64,000 nt of DNA from Biformimicrobium ophioploci (GCF_030270605.1 NZ_BSYJ01000002.1:682001-746000), one strand, 5' to 3'. Counted from the first letter of the stretch, positions 9,658 through 18,537 are shown. Made by a program: numbers and translations. Notes: generated from the letters alone by a model not told the origin.

Positions 9658-9690
9658 AAGCATGATTGCTAATGTGCAATTCAGGGTAAA

Positions 9691-9713
9691 GGCAATGACT
9701 ATTAGTCATTGCC
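9691..9713. terminator. Hairpin between AMMECR1 gene and convergent metallopeptidase gene
   Basis: GGCAATGAC and GTCATTGCC form a perfect 9-bp stem around a five-base loop. It overlaps the last codons of the minus-strand gene. There is no clear T-run, so it may act as a weak terminator or a 3' stabilising structure. Confidence 0.45.
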
Positions 9714-10940
9714 TGCAAGAAACTTCCTGTCCAGTTGCGGCACGCGGTTGCCTGCGGCTTCCTCGACGAGCGCGCGAAACTTTTTCAGCGTCACTTCGCC
9801 ACGCTCAGCGGCCAGGGCGGTGACCACGTCATCGAGACTGCGGTTGCCATTGCTGGATTTCTGGATAGTCTGGTCGATCTCGTGCAATACGACAGTAGCC
9901 CGCGCGGTAACCGGCCCTGAAGAACTTTTAACCAGCAGGTTGGGCGACTCCGTCCCCCATTTTGCGAGATTCTCAAGCGCTTGCTGAAAGCGCCGTTCAC
10001 TGATGCCTCCGCTCCGGCGCAGCGTCTGCAGCGAGTAGTACTCGGCGATACCCTCAACGATCCAGTCGCTCTCCTTGTCGCCGCGGATGCCTGTTCCCAC
10101 ATGAATCAACTCGTGCAGTATGCTGCTGGTACGGTTGCCGGAGATCAGCGGCCGGTCGGCGTGCATAAACAGGGACCGGGTTCCGGAGAGTCCGCCGCGC
10201 CACATGGGGTCGCGGGCCATGACGATCAAAAGTTCTTGAGGGAATTCCGGAAACACTTTTTTCAGGTCCGGTAGCGTCCAGCTCAGAAACGCCAAGGTGT
10301 CTTGCCTCCGTACGCCCTTGCCAAGAGGTGCCGCGATTACCGTGCTGGTGCCATCGATCACATCCTGCCGGCTGCCGATTTCCCCGGCAATCATCCAGCC
10401 TTTGGGGCGAATAAAGCGGCGACCAGGATCTTTAAGTTCGAAATCCCCGCGCTTGTTTTTGCTGTAGGGTGCAAGCACGCTCCATTCGCCAGGCAGCTTC
10501 ATTGCCAGCGTTGCCCGCGATTGCAGGCTTCTCGCCGCGCGGGCTGAAATTGGCGGAACCAGTTTATCGCTGCGAAAAATAGCCCACTTATTAGTGATGC
10601 GAGAGTCATATCGTCCGGAGGCTTTGATTTCGTCGATTACAAAATCGTAAGTAAGGGTCGAAGTGCCGGGATTCGGCTCCCAGATAACTTCGTCATTGTT
10701 GATTTTTACTCCGCCCGAACTCGTAACATTTTTGTGGCGCTCAGGATCTACGTGCAACGTCAGACGGCTCGGCAGCTTTGCGCCTTTTAAAGTAATGGAG
10801 ACACGCGCAACTTCGTTTCCTGCCTCTAGCTGCGCCTCGTACAGGATGTCGTAGTACTTGATGCGGTCATCACTGGCGGCAAGCGCCATATTGGAAGCGA
10901 TGAAGGCAACGCTCAGTATTGCGCGGAAAATCCAGGGCAT
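9702..10940 (-). CDS. Exported gluzincin-type metallopeptidase-like protein, function unknown
   Basis: This 412-residue protein begins with a signal peptide ending near AALA/A at residues 20-23. It has a zinc-protease motif HELIH at residues 276-280, followed by VEGIAEYY (E296, E300), the arrangement of the third ligand in gluzincins such as families M1 and M61. The preceding 250 residues are predicted beta-rich, as in the N-terminal domains of M61-like enzymes. It most likely cleaves peptides in the periplasm; no substrate can be inferred. It stands alone, convergent with the AMMECR1 gene. The assignment to a specific peptidase family is uncertain. Confidence 0.6.
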   Translation of the reverse strand: MPWIFRAILSVAFIASNMALAASDDRIKYYDILYEAQLEAGNEVARVSITLKGAKLPSRLTLHVDPERHKNVTSSGGVKINNDEVIWEPNPGTSTLTYDFVIDEIKASGRYDSRITNKWAIFRSDKLVPPISARAARSLQSRATLAMKLPGEWSVLAPYSKNKRGDFELKDPGRRFIRPKGWMIAGEIGSRQDVIDGTSTVIAAPLGKGVRRQDTLAFLSWTLPDLKKVFPEFPQELLIVMARDPMWRGGLSGTRSLFMHADRPLISGNRTSSILHELIHVGTGIRGDKESDWIVEGIAEYYSLQTLRRSGGISERRFQQALENLAKWGTESPNLLVKSSSGPVTARATVVLHEIDQTIQKSSNGNRSLDDVVTALAAERGEVTLKKFRALVEEAAGNRVPQLDRKFLAGND

Positions 10941-11106
10941 TGATCGGAAACTCTACTTGTAATGCTTATGGAGTAAATTATGGGATTGACCACATCAACG
11001 AGGTCTTCTGTTGAGACAGTGCCGAAGCGTAACAGTGCCATTTAGTTGAGCAAAGTTTATAGCAGCGGCAGGTAATACCTAGCGTGATACCATTCGTTTA
11101 AATCTG

Positions 11107-12621
11107 TCACAAGTTGGCAATCTCTATCATCATCGCAGTGTACATTTTCAAGTTGAGGCGGAATTGCTCCTCGGTGATGAATTCGTGCTCTGTATGCCCG
11201 GTGTAAATCTGACCTGGCATTGAAGGGCCAAAGCTAATCGCGTCAGGTAGCAGTTTGGCATTGGATGAGCCGCCGATAGCGATGGGCTTGGCATCTTCCA
11301 TCCCTGAAAAGTGACGAAAAACCGCCAGCAGCGGTTGAATGTGGCCTGCATCCTTAACGATCAGGGGCTCTTCATCCAAATCGATTTGGATGCCGGCTAA
11401 TCGGGCACCGCTGTGCTGTTGCCAGTTAGAAAGGGCCGTGCGTATTTCACTTTCTAACTGCTTGGTCGCCTTGCCGGCGGGCCTGCGGAGATTCAGGTAG
11501 GTTGTGAGGCCGTTCAGTCCGGGCTTGACCATGGTTACCGTGGCCGTCAGGGGGCCCATAAAGTCATGAGTGTAAGCAATATCGCCAAACTTGGCCCCTT
11601 CGACACCGGTTCCCACCAGCTGGTTCAAGTAGTCCACGGTCGCCCCGGCTGCGTTGTTGGGCCACCGTCGGGCACCCAGAGCCGCCGCCAGGAAGGTGAT
11701 CGCGTTGATGCCATGCTGTGGCTGGGCGCTATGTGCGGATTTTCCTCGCGTCGTTATGAGCCAGCGATCCCCGTCCTGACGAAACTCATACTTAATGTTT
11801 GATTGTGCGGCGGCGCGGGACCGGATTGCGGCTTTCAGCTGCGGGTCGGCATTGATGACAGTGGCATGGGCCTCATCGGGCACCTGACCGCGGAAATAGC
11901 CACCGTAAAACTCGGCGAGGTAGGGGCCGTCCTCGGGAATCGACTCGGTGTCTATCGCCGTTACCTGTACTTCACCCCAGCCTTTCTCTGCGGTTACTAC
12001 CGGGTACACGGCATCGATGGTGATGCTGTACTGAGGGACGGGATAGTTCTCCAGAAATGCTCTGAGAGGCTCCCAGTCGGATTCCTCGGCAAGGTAAATC
12101 AGCAGCTCAACGCGACGCTTCAGGGCTAGCTCGCGATCCTGAATGGCCTTCATGGCATAAAGGGCGGTGGCAATTGGCCCCTTATTATCCTCGGCACCGC
12201 GGGCGATTAACTTGCCGGGCTCACTTTGGGTATCAAGTGAAAACGGGCTTGCTTCCCATTTGGCCGGGTCGGCTGGCATTACGTCGCCATGGGTTAGGAT
12301 GCCCACCTTCTCTTTACCGCTACCTATGGCCACGATAACTACATGGCCATGGTCTTCGTATTCAAGCCCGAGCGCTTCGGCGTGCTGAGCCAGGCTGCTC
12401 TTGAAACCGACGAATTCTGGGTTTTGATCGAGTGATAGCTTGGCAGAGGCAACCGTTTGGTATTCGACCAGCTCCGCCAGAGTGTCTGTCATGGCTTGCG
12501 CATAGGTTTCGACCGCATACGCTGCCGTTTCCTTCGCGGTATCGGAAACCTGTGCTAGGGCGAGAGCCGATAGTAATCCCAGTAGCGTTACAAATACCGA
12601 ATTGATCAAGGCTTGTTTCAT
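11107..12621 (-). CDS. M20 family dipeptidase/carboxypeptidase, exported
   Basis: About 504 residues. Numbering from the upstream in-frame ATG at 12633, the metal ligands are visible as H115 and D117 in ILTHGDVMP, D149 in RGAEDNKGP, and the catalytic glutamate in LAEESDWEP (183-184), with a late GHTEHEF motif carrying the last histidine. The order and the long lid domain match PepV/Sapep-type M20 dipeptidases. A signal peptide (about 24 residues, ending LSALALAQ) points to periplasmic action. I chose the ATG at 12621 because GGAAAGAG lies just before it. A hairpin occurs in the leader at 12694-12721. Confidence 0.85.
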   Translation of the reverse strand: MKQALINSVFVTLLGLLSALALAQVSDTAKETAAYAVETYAQAMTDTLAELVEYQTVASAKLSLDQNPEFVGFKSSLAQHAEALGLEYEDHGHVVIVAIGSGKEKVGILTHGDVMPADPAKWEASPFSLDTQSEPGKLIARGAEDNKGPIATALYAMKAIQDRELALKRRVELLIYLAEESDWEPLRAFLENYPVPQYSITIDAVYPVVTAEKGWGEVQVTAIDTESIPEDGPYLAEFYGGYFRGQVPDEAHATVINADPQLKAAIRSRAAAQSNIKYEFRQDGDRWLITTRGKSAHSAQPQHGINAITFLAAALGARRWPNNAAGATVDYLNQLVGTGVEGAKFGDIAYTHDFMGPLTATVTMVKPGLNGLTTYLNLRRPAGKATKQLESEIRTALSNWQQHSGARLAGIQIDLDEEPLIVKDAGHIQPLLAVFRHFSGMEDAKPIAIGGSSNAKLLPDAISFGPSMPGQIYTGHTEHEFITEEQFRLNLKMYTAMMIEIANL

Positions 12622-12693
12622 TACTCTTTCCATTATTGGCCGGTCGAAGGGCGCTAGCCGGTGCCTTTGGTGTTTTTTCGCAGGTGCTGAGAA

Positions 12694-12721
12694 CGAAAAA
12701 AGGTGATAAAACCGTTTTTCG
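12694..12721. other. Imperfect hairpin in the gap between the M20 gene and the first DUF5829-like gene
   Basis: CGAAAAA and TTTTTCG pair around an inner GGT/ACC stem with one mismatch. It lies in the roughly 290-bp divergent intergenic region that must hold promoters for both neighbours. No operator was recognised. Confidence 0.35.
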
Positions 12722-12915
12722 ATCGTATCTTGCCCAAAATATATTTGCTAACAGTTTGTGGCATAGGGTGCCATGGGTACGTCTTTATGACCTGTCTCGT
12801 TGACAACATAAAATATTGTCGCGACTATTTCACCTCCGATATAACAAGTGAGCACATTCTGGGTAGTTGACGTTGTGCGTAGCTCTCGACTGCTCGCATA
12901 TCTGGATGGGACATT

Positions 12916-13803
12916 ATGAATAAGTGGATCTTATACGCTGTATCTGCGGTATTCGCAGCGTCGGCTTCAAATACCCTTGCGCACCCCAAGCAAATCGCCT
13001 TCCTGAATCACCTATATGCCGTGGTTGATATTGAGACGGTGAATGCGATCGAGCAGTCCAGCTACTTACCGGGTTTCATTGACTACGAAAAGCTGACCGT
13101 AACCGCCGATGGCGAGGAAAGCTGGACTGGCCGTTATCTGAGCGGCAGATCGACGTATATCGAGTTCTTTAGTCCGGGTGATGTGGCAGGTGGGGAGTTG
13201 GGGAATATCGGACTTGCGTTTGGTACCGAGAGAGTTGGCGATATCGTGAGAATGGCGCGTCATATGCGCAAGGATGACGCGCGTTTTTCACGGGAAATGC
13301 GCAAGCGAAGTTTCGATGGGGAGGAGGTTGACTGGTTTCATGACCTCGGATTGAAAATGGAAAATACCGGCGCGGAATTCTGGGCCATGGAGTATGTTGC
13401 TGATTATATGGATCACACTGCGGCGAATAAGGAGCTTGCCGAAGGTGACTGGGACCGGATTAGTCGGGAGCGATACCTGAATGATAACTATCGCGGGAAA
13501 CTCGTCCGGGACATTGCCTATGTAGCTTTCCATATCGATAAGGCGAGCATCCAGGAAGCAATGCCGCTCATTCTGGCAGCTGGATACGAAGTCGTGGAGG
13601 GCGATGGATTAACGCGCCTGCTCGGACAAGAAGCAGAGATCGATCTTTTCCATGCCGAGGGCGGGAAACGAGGATTGGGCAAGCTTGGGTTTGCCCTGAA
13701 TCGTGCAGTGACAGGGCAGCACCTGGAGCGTATTGGCAATTCCGAGCTCCGCGTTGGCCCTGGTGAAATAGCTACCTGGACATTTGAGTTGCAAGAATCG
13801 TAG
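12916..13803 (+). CDS. Secreted DUF5829-like protein, copy 1
   Basis: 295 residues with a signal peptide (cleavage near TLA/H at residue 22). It contains a NHLYAVVDIET segment, an aromatic SYLPGFIDYEKLTV segment and WTGRYLSGRSTYIEFF; this pattern resembles the DUF5829 family, whose function I do not know. The later half repeats similar beta-rich themes (YRGKLVRDIAYVAFH, ERIGNSELRVGPGE), suggesting two similar domains of an alpha/beta barrel type. A paralogue, roughly 60 percent identical by eye, lies at 15963-16862. The strand is opposite to the pseudogene that follows. Confidence 0.6.
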   Translation: MNKWILYAVSAVFAASASNTLAHPKQIAFLNHLYAVVDIETVNAIEQSSYLPGFIDYEKLTVTADGEESWTGRYLSGRSTYIEFFSPGDVAGGELGNIGLAFGTERVGDIVRMARHMRKDDARFSREMRKRSFDGEEVDWFHDLGLKMENTGAEFWAMEYVADYMDHTAANKELAEGDWDRISRERYLNDNYRGKLVRDIAYVAFHIDKASIQEAMPLILAAGYEVVEGDGLTRLLGQEAEIDLFHAEGGKRGLGKLGFALNRAVTGQHLERIGNSELRVGPGEIATWTFELQES

Positions 13804-13813
13804 ATAGTCCGGC

Positions 13814-14663
13814 TTAACATGTCGCCTTTCCGCTACGCAGGTGCTCGAACGCATCGTTGACCTTGCTCATTGGGAAGTGCTCATTGATTGGGGCGATATT
13901 GTGCCTGGCGGCGAACTCCAGCATCCGGCGTATGACCACCGGTGCGCCAACGGGTGAGGATCCCACAGACAGCTGGCTGAACATCATGTGCGGCAGCAGG
14001 TTGATATCCAGTGGTGCAGTTACGGCGCCGGGCATCTGCAGTGCACCGCGGGGCTTGAGCGTTGCCAGAACCGCATTCCAGTCCATCTGTACATTGACCG
14101 TGGACAGCACCAGATCAAAGCGGCCTGCCGCTTTTTTAATCGCTGCCGGGTCGCGCGAGTTGACGGTGTCATGGGCGCCCATCGCAAGTGCTTCCTCCTG
14201 CTTGGATTCGGAAGTGAAGGCCGTGACATGGCAGCCCCAGGCGTTTGCGAATTTCAGGCCCAGGTGACGCAGTTCGCCTTTGCCGAACGAAGTCGGCGAA
14301 GCCGCCATGGCGGGCGGCAATGGTGGGTTGCGCGCTGCCGCAGAGATTGTGGTCGCCGCCCATGCACTGGTCGCAGGTCATGCAATAGCCCGCATGCCAA
14401 CCGAGCCCCACTCGGTCTCCTACAGCCAGATGGGTGACCTGCTCACCAACGGCCGCAACGGTCCCGATCACCTCGTGGCCGGGAACCAGCGGGTATTCCG
14501 CCATGCCCCATTCGTCGTCCAGCATACTGAGGTCACTGTGGCAGATGCCACAGGACTCGACTGCAATATCCACCTCATCCGATGCGATTTCAACGAGCTC
14601 AAACTCGAATGGCGCGAATTGTCCATTGGCTTCGGTTGCAGCGTAGGCTTTGACAGTGCGCAT
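13814..14663 (-). pseudogene. Zinc-dependent alcohol dehydrogenase (AdhP/YahK type), internal deletion and frameshift
   Basis: The 5' part encodes a normal N-terminal half: catalytic-zinc ligands C41 and H63 (GICHSD, PGHE) and the structural-zinc cysteines 94, 97, 100 and 108 ([15 protein letters not shown]). At HGGFADFVR the sequence jumps to a different frame that resumes at [19 protein letters not shown]. About 55 residues are missing compared with family members of about 340 residues, including the start of the Rossmann fold with its GxGGLGHL nucleotide-binding loop. The remaining C-terminal part ends normally at SGKATC. The product cannot bind NAD(P) and the gene is almost certainly dead. 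The junction lies at about 14285-14300. Confidence 0.88.
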
Positions 14664-14865
14664 GGTGCTTCTTCACCCGGCTGGTCCATGAGTATTTGGG
14701 CTGGAGTATAGACAGCTAGCTGGGGTGGGATTGGGCGCAGGGAAAGGGAGCGACCGTAAGCGGGTCATGCGTACTATTCTGGCGTCTAAAGCTTACTGTT
14801 TTCGGTAAGTCGAAAATGGGTGAATTACACTTTTTATTTCATGGGTATAAAAGGAGTTGCCTTGA

Positions 14866-15657
14866 ATGAAAAGGATGTTCAAATTTGCGCCAGTTCTGGC
14901 GCCGCTGGCTTTGGCATTTAGCAGTACCGTCTCGGCGAACGGCCTCGGCCTCACCGGGCCGCAGGACTTTATTGTCCGTGCTGGCGGATATTATATTTCC
15001 GCAGGAGATGACAAGGTCAGCTTTGTCGATGATACCTTCGAGAATTTCGACGGGTTTCGCTCTACGGTCGACCCGGGTTCCGAGTGGGGCTGGTATCTCA
15101 ACCTGGAGTGGCAACCGATTGAGCACTGGGGCATCGAACTTGGCTATATGGACGGCGACAACCATACCAGCACGCACGCGGACGACTTTTTTTCACTGGA
15201 TCTCGATGATCTTGAAGATGTCGAATATCGTGATGTCGCCCGGTTTGATGCTGATATCACTACCCTGAGCCTGAAATTCTACCCGCTCGATGAGAGCTGC
15301 CTGGTTCAGCCTTATGTGGGTGGTGGGATTAGCTATACCCACTTCGGCGAGCGTGGGCCCAATAACATAGTGCAGGATGACCTGGCTGAATTTGGCCTGC
15401 GCGGCGACTTCGATCTGGGGTCCTCCTGGGGCTATACCTGGCAAGCGGGAGTTGATTTCAATTTCGGACACGACAGCGCCTGGCTGCTGAACTTCGCTGC
15501 GGTTTACACGCGAGCCACGACAGATATGCGGTTGCAACTTTTTGATGACGTTCCGCCGCCCGCGGATGTAGAGCCGATTTTTGAGTCCTATTCCGGGGAT
15601 TACATCTATGATCCGTGGATGCTCAATCTGTCAGTAGGGTACAAATTTTCCTTCTGA
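14866..15657 (+). CDS. OmpW family outer-membrane protein, copy 1
   Basis: 263 residues: a signal peptide (MKRMFKFAPVLAPLALAFSS, cleavage near SANG) followed by alternating beta strands, an HWGIELGYMDGDN segment, LKFYPL and VQPYVGGGISYTHF, and a C-terminal YKFSF ending in Phe for assembly by the Bam machinery. This is the eight-stranded OmpW barrel, a channel for small hydrophobic compounds. A GGAG ribosome site precedes the ATG by 8 bp. A second family member lies at 34670-35476. A strong hairpin follows the stop. Confidence 0.85.
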   Translation: MKRMFKFAPVLAPLALAFSSTVSANGLGLTGPQDFIVRAGGYYISAGDDKVSFVDDTFENFDGFRSTVDPGSEWGWYLNLEWQPIEHWGIELGYMDGDNHTSTHADDFFSLDLDDLEDVEYRDVARFDADITTLSLKFYPLDESCLVQPYVGGGISYTHFGERGPNNIVQDDLAEFGLRGDFDLGSSWGYTWQAGVDFNFGHDSAWLLNFAAVYTRATTDMRLQLFDDVPPPADVEPIFESYSGDYIYDPWMLNLSVGYKFSF

Positions 15658-15962
15658 TGCGCGAAATCCGGCAGTGGGCGCCTCGGCGCCCATGCTTTCA
15701 TCATTAGAATTTGCTTTTATATGCCTGATGCGTATGGTCTGAATATCTCTAGGTCGCGGCAGAAACTTATAAATGTCTGAAATCGCATGTACCCGGTTGT
15801 TGCTTGGAAGCATGAATTAGAATGCAGGATGAGTCAGGTGCAAGGTGACCTGAATAGATTTTTGGCTGTTTTCTGTAGTAATTTATTGGTTTAACTGAAG
15901 ATATTGTTTTTATTTCGCTCGTTGGCCATTTGTGCAGAGCTCAAAAATAAGGATAGAAGGTC
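15658..15962. other. Gene-free gap after OmpW copy 1
   Basis: The first 35 bp hold a perfect 8-bp inverted repeat, TGGGCGCC/GGCGCCCA at 15675-15692, with a two-base gap; it is a plausible transcription end for the porin gene. The rest is AT-rich and probably contains the promoter of the second DUF5829-like gene, with AAGGATAGAAGG before its ATG. Nothing else was recognised. Confidence 0.5.
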
Positions 15963-16862
15963 ATGAGTAAATGGATGTCGTTAGTTGCGTCGATAGTACT
16001 CTCTGTTTCTGCAGCAAATATTTACGCTCACCCTAATCAGGTTGCGTTTGTAAATCATCTTTATGCGGTTGTTGACCGTGAGACTATCGATGCTATCGAG
16101 CAGTCTAGCTATTTGGCTGATTTCATCGATTATGAAAAGAAAACGGTGAGGGCGGATGGCGGTAGTAGTTGGACCGGTCGATACTTTACAGGTAAATCGA
16201 CATATATAGAACTCTTCGGCGCAGGTGACCTTAAGGGAGGCATACCGGGTGCGGTCGGGCTCGCTTTCGGAACTGACCGTATCGGCGATGTCGATAAAAT
16301 AGAGCGTCATTTAGAGAGGGATGGCGCTAATTATTCTAGGAGTTTGCGCAGCCGCAATTTCGATGGGGAGGAGATAGACTGGTTCCATGCTCTCGGATTA
16401 GAGGTCGAAAACAGAGGGGCTTATTTCTGGCTCATGGAATATGTAAAAGAATATTTAGACCATCCTGCGGCCGAAAAAGAAGTTGCTGAAGGGGAGTGGG
16501 ATTTAGTCAGCCGTGAGAGATATAACAGCGATGATTATCGTGGAAAGCTTGTCCAAGACACGAGATATATCGCCTTCCACGTTTCCAGGGAAAGTATCCC
16601 TGATTCAATGCCACTGTTTCTCGCTGCTGGGTACAATGTCTCTGAGGGTGAGGGGGTGACACGCCTGATAGGCCAGGAAGCAGAGATTGCTCTCTTTCAC
16701 TCCGAAGGTGGTATGTATGGATTGGCAGAGCTTAGGTTTATCTTGAACCGTTCAGTTGCGGACCGGCATATTGAGCGCATAGGTAGCTCGGAGCTTGTTG
16801 TAGGTCCAGGAAAAACGGCCATATGGAAATTTGCGTTGCAAGAGCCTCAGCTCGAGAATTAG
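15963..16862 (+). CDS. Secreted DUF5829-like protein, copy 2
   Basis: 299 residues, collinear with the protein at 12916-13803, sharing NHLYAVVDRET, AIEQSSYL, FIDYEK, SWTGRYFTGKSTYIE, NFDGEEIDWFHALGL, SRERY, YRGKLV, IGQEAEI and ERIGSSEL. The signal peptide ends near YA/H at residue 22. The codons are visibly more AT-rich than those of copy 1 and of the chromosome around it, so the two copies diverged in a different background or were acquired separately. An AAGG site precedes the start. The function is unknown. Confidence 0.6.
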   Translation: MSKWMSLVASIVLSVSAANIYAHPNQVAFVNHLYAVVDRETIDAIEQSSYLADFIDYEKKTVRADGGSSWTGRYFTGKSTYIELFGAGDLKGGIPGAVGLAFGTDRIGDVDKIERHLERDGANYSRSLRSRNFDGEEIDWFHALGLEVENRGAYFWLMEYVKEYLDHPAAEKEVAEGEWDLVSRERYNSDDYRGKLVQDTRYIAFHVSRESIPDSMPLFLAAGYNVSEGEGVTRLIGQEAEIALFHSEGGMYGLAELRFILNRSVADRHIERIGSSELVVGPGKTAIWKFALQEPQLEN

Positions 16863-16920
16863 GGATCTCTAAATAGACCCCAAAAGTATCAACCTCTTTC
16901 AGGACGGGGCAGCAAATAAA

Positions 16921-17352
16921 AAAATCCCCATGCTTTCGGTCAAGGTGAGGTGCTTTTAGTAGGTACCGGTCGGGATGCGCTTCGCTTCGCTCGCGGCTCT
17001 ACGGCGTTGCACGCCTCCGAGTCGAACAGAGTTAGAACAAACCCCTGTCATCGGATACAAAAAAAGCCCCATGCTTTCGGCCAAGGTGAGGTGCTTTTAG
17101 TGGGCTACCGGTCGGGATGCGCTTCGCTTCGCTCGCGGCTCTACGGCGTTGCACGCCTCCGAGTCGAACAGAGTTAGAACAAACCCCTGTCATCGGATAC
17201 AAAAAAGCCCCATGCTTTCGGCCAAGGTGAGGTGCTTTTAGTGGGCTACCGGTCGGGATGCGCTTCGCTTCGCTCGCGGCTCTACGGCGTTGCACGCCTC
17301 CGAGTCGAACAGAGTTAGAACAAACCCCTGTCATCGGATACAAAAAAAGCCC
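16921..17352. repeat. Three tandem copies of a 141-bp non-coding repeat next to a tRNA-Ser terminator
   Basis: The CATGCTTTCGG landmark recurs at 16930, 17070 and 17211, and its terminal form recurs at 17353, giving periods of 140, 141 and 142 bp. Each unit starts with the left arm of the terminator that closes the array (A-run, GCCCCATGCTTTCG) and continues through GCTCGCGGCTCTACGGCG and GTCGAACAGAGTTAGAAC. Copies 2 and 3 are almost identical and copy 1 has a few substitutions and deletions. Reading frames through it are repetitive and not credible as protein. The array lies just outside the left end of the genomic island, on the 3' side of the original tRNA-Ser. Confidence 0.9.
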
Positions 17353-17377
17353 CATGCTTTCGCATGGGGCTTTTTTT
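17342..17377. terminator. Intrinsic terminator of the original tRNA-Ser transcription unit
   Basis: AAAAAGCCCCATG and CATGGGGCTTTTT pair as a long perfect stem with a short loop and flanking A and T runs, so it can work in both directions. It sits just beyond the displaced tRNA-Ser 3' fragment, on the side where transcripts from the minus-strand tRNA would have ended before island insertion. Confidence 0.85.
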
Positions 17378-17381
17378 GTAT

Positions 17382-17413
17382 GTGGCGGTGAGGGAGGGAT
17401 TCGAACCCTCGAT
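17382..17413 (-). repeat. attL: displaced 3' end of tRNA-Ser(GGA)
   Basis: This 32-bp segment is identical to 24777-24808, the T-arm, acceptor and CCA end of the intact tRNA-Ser. It is not part of a complete tRNA here. It marks the left boundary of the integrated element, the expected product of integrase-mediated crossover in the tRNA 3' end. Confidence 0.93.
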
Positions 17414-17493
17414 GCCTCTGTACTTTTCTCTGCTATCTAAAAAGCTTTGCTAATCAATAGCTTATGGCAATGTCGATTGGCGTTAGTTTCATT

Positions 17494-17569
17494 TTGTGTA
17501 GCATTATGATGCCATTTTATGTAGCAAATTGATAGCCTCAGGAGTCGGAAGGAACCCATTGCTACACAA
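17494..17569. promoter_or_regulatory. Left-end integrase arm-type sites
   Basis: Three copies of the octamer-like motif TGTAGCA(A) are present: TTGTGTAGCA at 17494-17503, TTATGTAGCAA at 17517-17527 and, inverted, TTGCTACACAA at 17559-17569. The same motif occurs three times beside the integrase start at the other end. This is the layout expected of arm-binding sites of a lambda-type integrase. Confidence 0.7.
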
Positions 17570-17573
17570 CTTT

Positions 17574-17900
17574 TCAGTAGCTAACAGCTCTCCTCGAATT
17601 CTTGTAGTCGAAGTTGTCAATCGATCCCGGTCCATACGATTGGCGACAGTTGTGACATCTCCACTCTTGGTTGCCTTCATCTCTTAGCGTGAATAATTTG
17701 TCATGCTGCTCGTGACATGGCAGGCAGAACGGACCGGCTTCAGACCCATCTTGGTTCAACATGTACCGCATGTAATCTCGGTCAACCCTTTCTCGCTTAT
17801 CCCTCATGTACCACTTAGCGAACGCCGGTACCCAACTAAGCGTATAGCCCAGCAGCGTAAAAACTCCCGTAACCAAAGCTACCCAAACTTCCATCGACAC
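17574..17900 (-). CDS. Small membrane-anchored zinc-ribbon protein, unknown function
   Basis: 108 residues. Residues about 5-27 form one membrane helix (VWVALVTGVFTLLGYTLSWV), followed by a basic charged stretch. A treble-clef or zinc-ribbon-like pair of CxxC motifs follows: C59/C62 in CLPC and C82/C85 in CHNC. The soluble part should face the cytoplasm. It is the first gene inside the left end of the island and has no recognised homologue. Small phage proteins with this layout exist, but the role is unknown. Confidence 0.55.
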   Translation of the reverse strand: MSMEVWVALVTGVFTLLGYTLSWVPAFAKWYMRDKRERVDRDYMRYMLNQDGSEAGPFCLPCHEQHDKLFTLRDEGNQEWRCHNCRQSYGPGSIDNFDYKNSRRAVSY

Positions 17901-17958
17901 CCCCCATCCCTAGTTAATCCATAACAAACCTCAAGCCTATCACCACCCAAGGAACCAT

Positions 17959-18537
17959 ATGAAATCAGAACATAAACGATGCTCCCAGTGCGGAGAGAAG
18001 AAACAACATAGCGAATTTAACCGCAACGGAACAGGAGGCCTCAGGACTGCCTGTAGAACCTGCTACAACTTCAGGAAGAAGTGGGAGAGGGCAGGACGTC
18101 TAGCTGTCCTCGGTACGCCCACGAGAGCGACAGGACGTCACTACGACCACCCGTTGTACCCAACCTGGAATGCAATGCTGTACCGCTGTAACAGTACCAA
18201 CAGCAATTCCTACCGATGGTATGGAGCGAAGGGCATCAGAGTCTGTGAGCGTTGGCAGGACTTCTGGAACTTTGCTGAAGACATGGGAGAGAAGCCGAGC
18301 AGCGTTCACACGCTAGATCGTATCGATAATGCCGGTGACTACTGTCCTGAGAACTGCCGCTGGGCAACTCCCAAGGAGCAGGCGAACAACAGGACATCCA
18401 ACAGACTGTGTCAGGTATTCGATGAGACCAGGAGTTTCAAGGAGTGGGCAGACTTGGCAGGGATGTCACATCAGAGGCTGAGACATCGTGTGGACAACCT
18501 CGGGATTGGTCTCGAGGCTGCCCTGTGTGGTGGTTAA
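17959..18537 (+). CDS. Phage-type HNH endonuclease-like protein
   Basis: 192 residues. An N-terminal zinc knuckle uses C8, C11, C32 and C35 (CSQC, CRTC). Then comes a phage-type module with HPLYPTWNAMLYRC, YYGA-like WYGAKGIRVCERW, FAEDMGEKP, VHTLDRIDN and CPENCRWATPKEQANN, the HNH arrangement seen in free-standing phage nucleases and AP2-linked proteins. A C-terminal helix-turn-helix-like tail (FKEWADLAGMSHQRLRHRV) may bind DNA. It could cut DNA as a homing-type nuclease. Its stop overlaps by 4 bp the end of the small membrane gene on the other strand. Confidence 0.75.
   Translation: MKSEHKRCSQCGEKKQHSEFNRNGTGGLRTACRTCYNFRKKWERAGRLAVLGTPTRATGRHYDHPLYPTWNAMLYRCNSTNSNSYRWYGAKGIRVCERWQDFWNFAEDMGEKPSSVHTLDRIDNAGDYCPENCRWATPKEQANNRTSNRLCQVFDETRSFKEWADLAGMSHQRLRHRVDNLGIGLEAALCGG

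Noticed and set aside
13814-14320. The 3' half of the dehydrogenase as an independent gene.
   Set aside because: Its first residues are the frameshifted remains of the N-terminal half, and it lacks the complete nucleotide-binding loop.
16921-17352. The tandem repeat as a CRISPR array.
   Set aside because: The units are about 141 bp with almost no unique spacer, and no cas gene is present.
17032-17355. A 107-residue repetitive minus-strand open frame (GVQRRRAASEAKRIP repeated).
   Set aside because: It is created by the 141-bp DNA repeat; the repeated peptide is basic and compositionally odd, and there is no ribosome site or family match.
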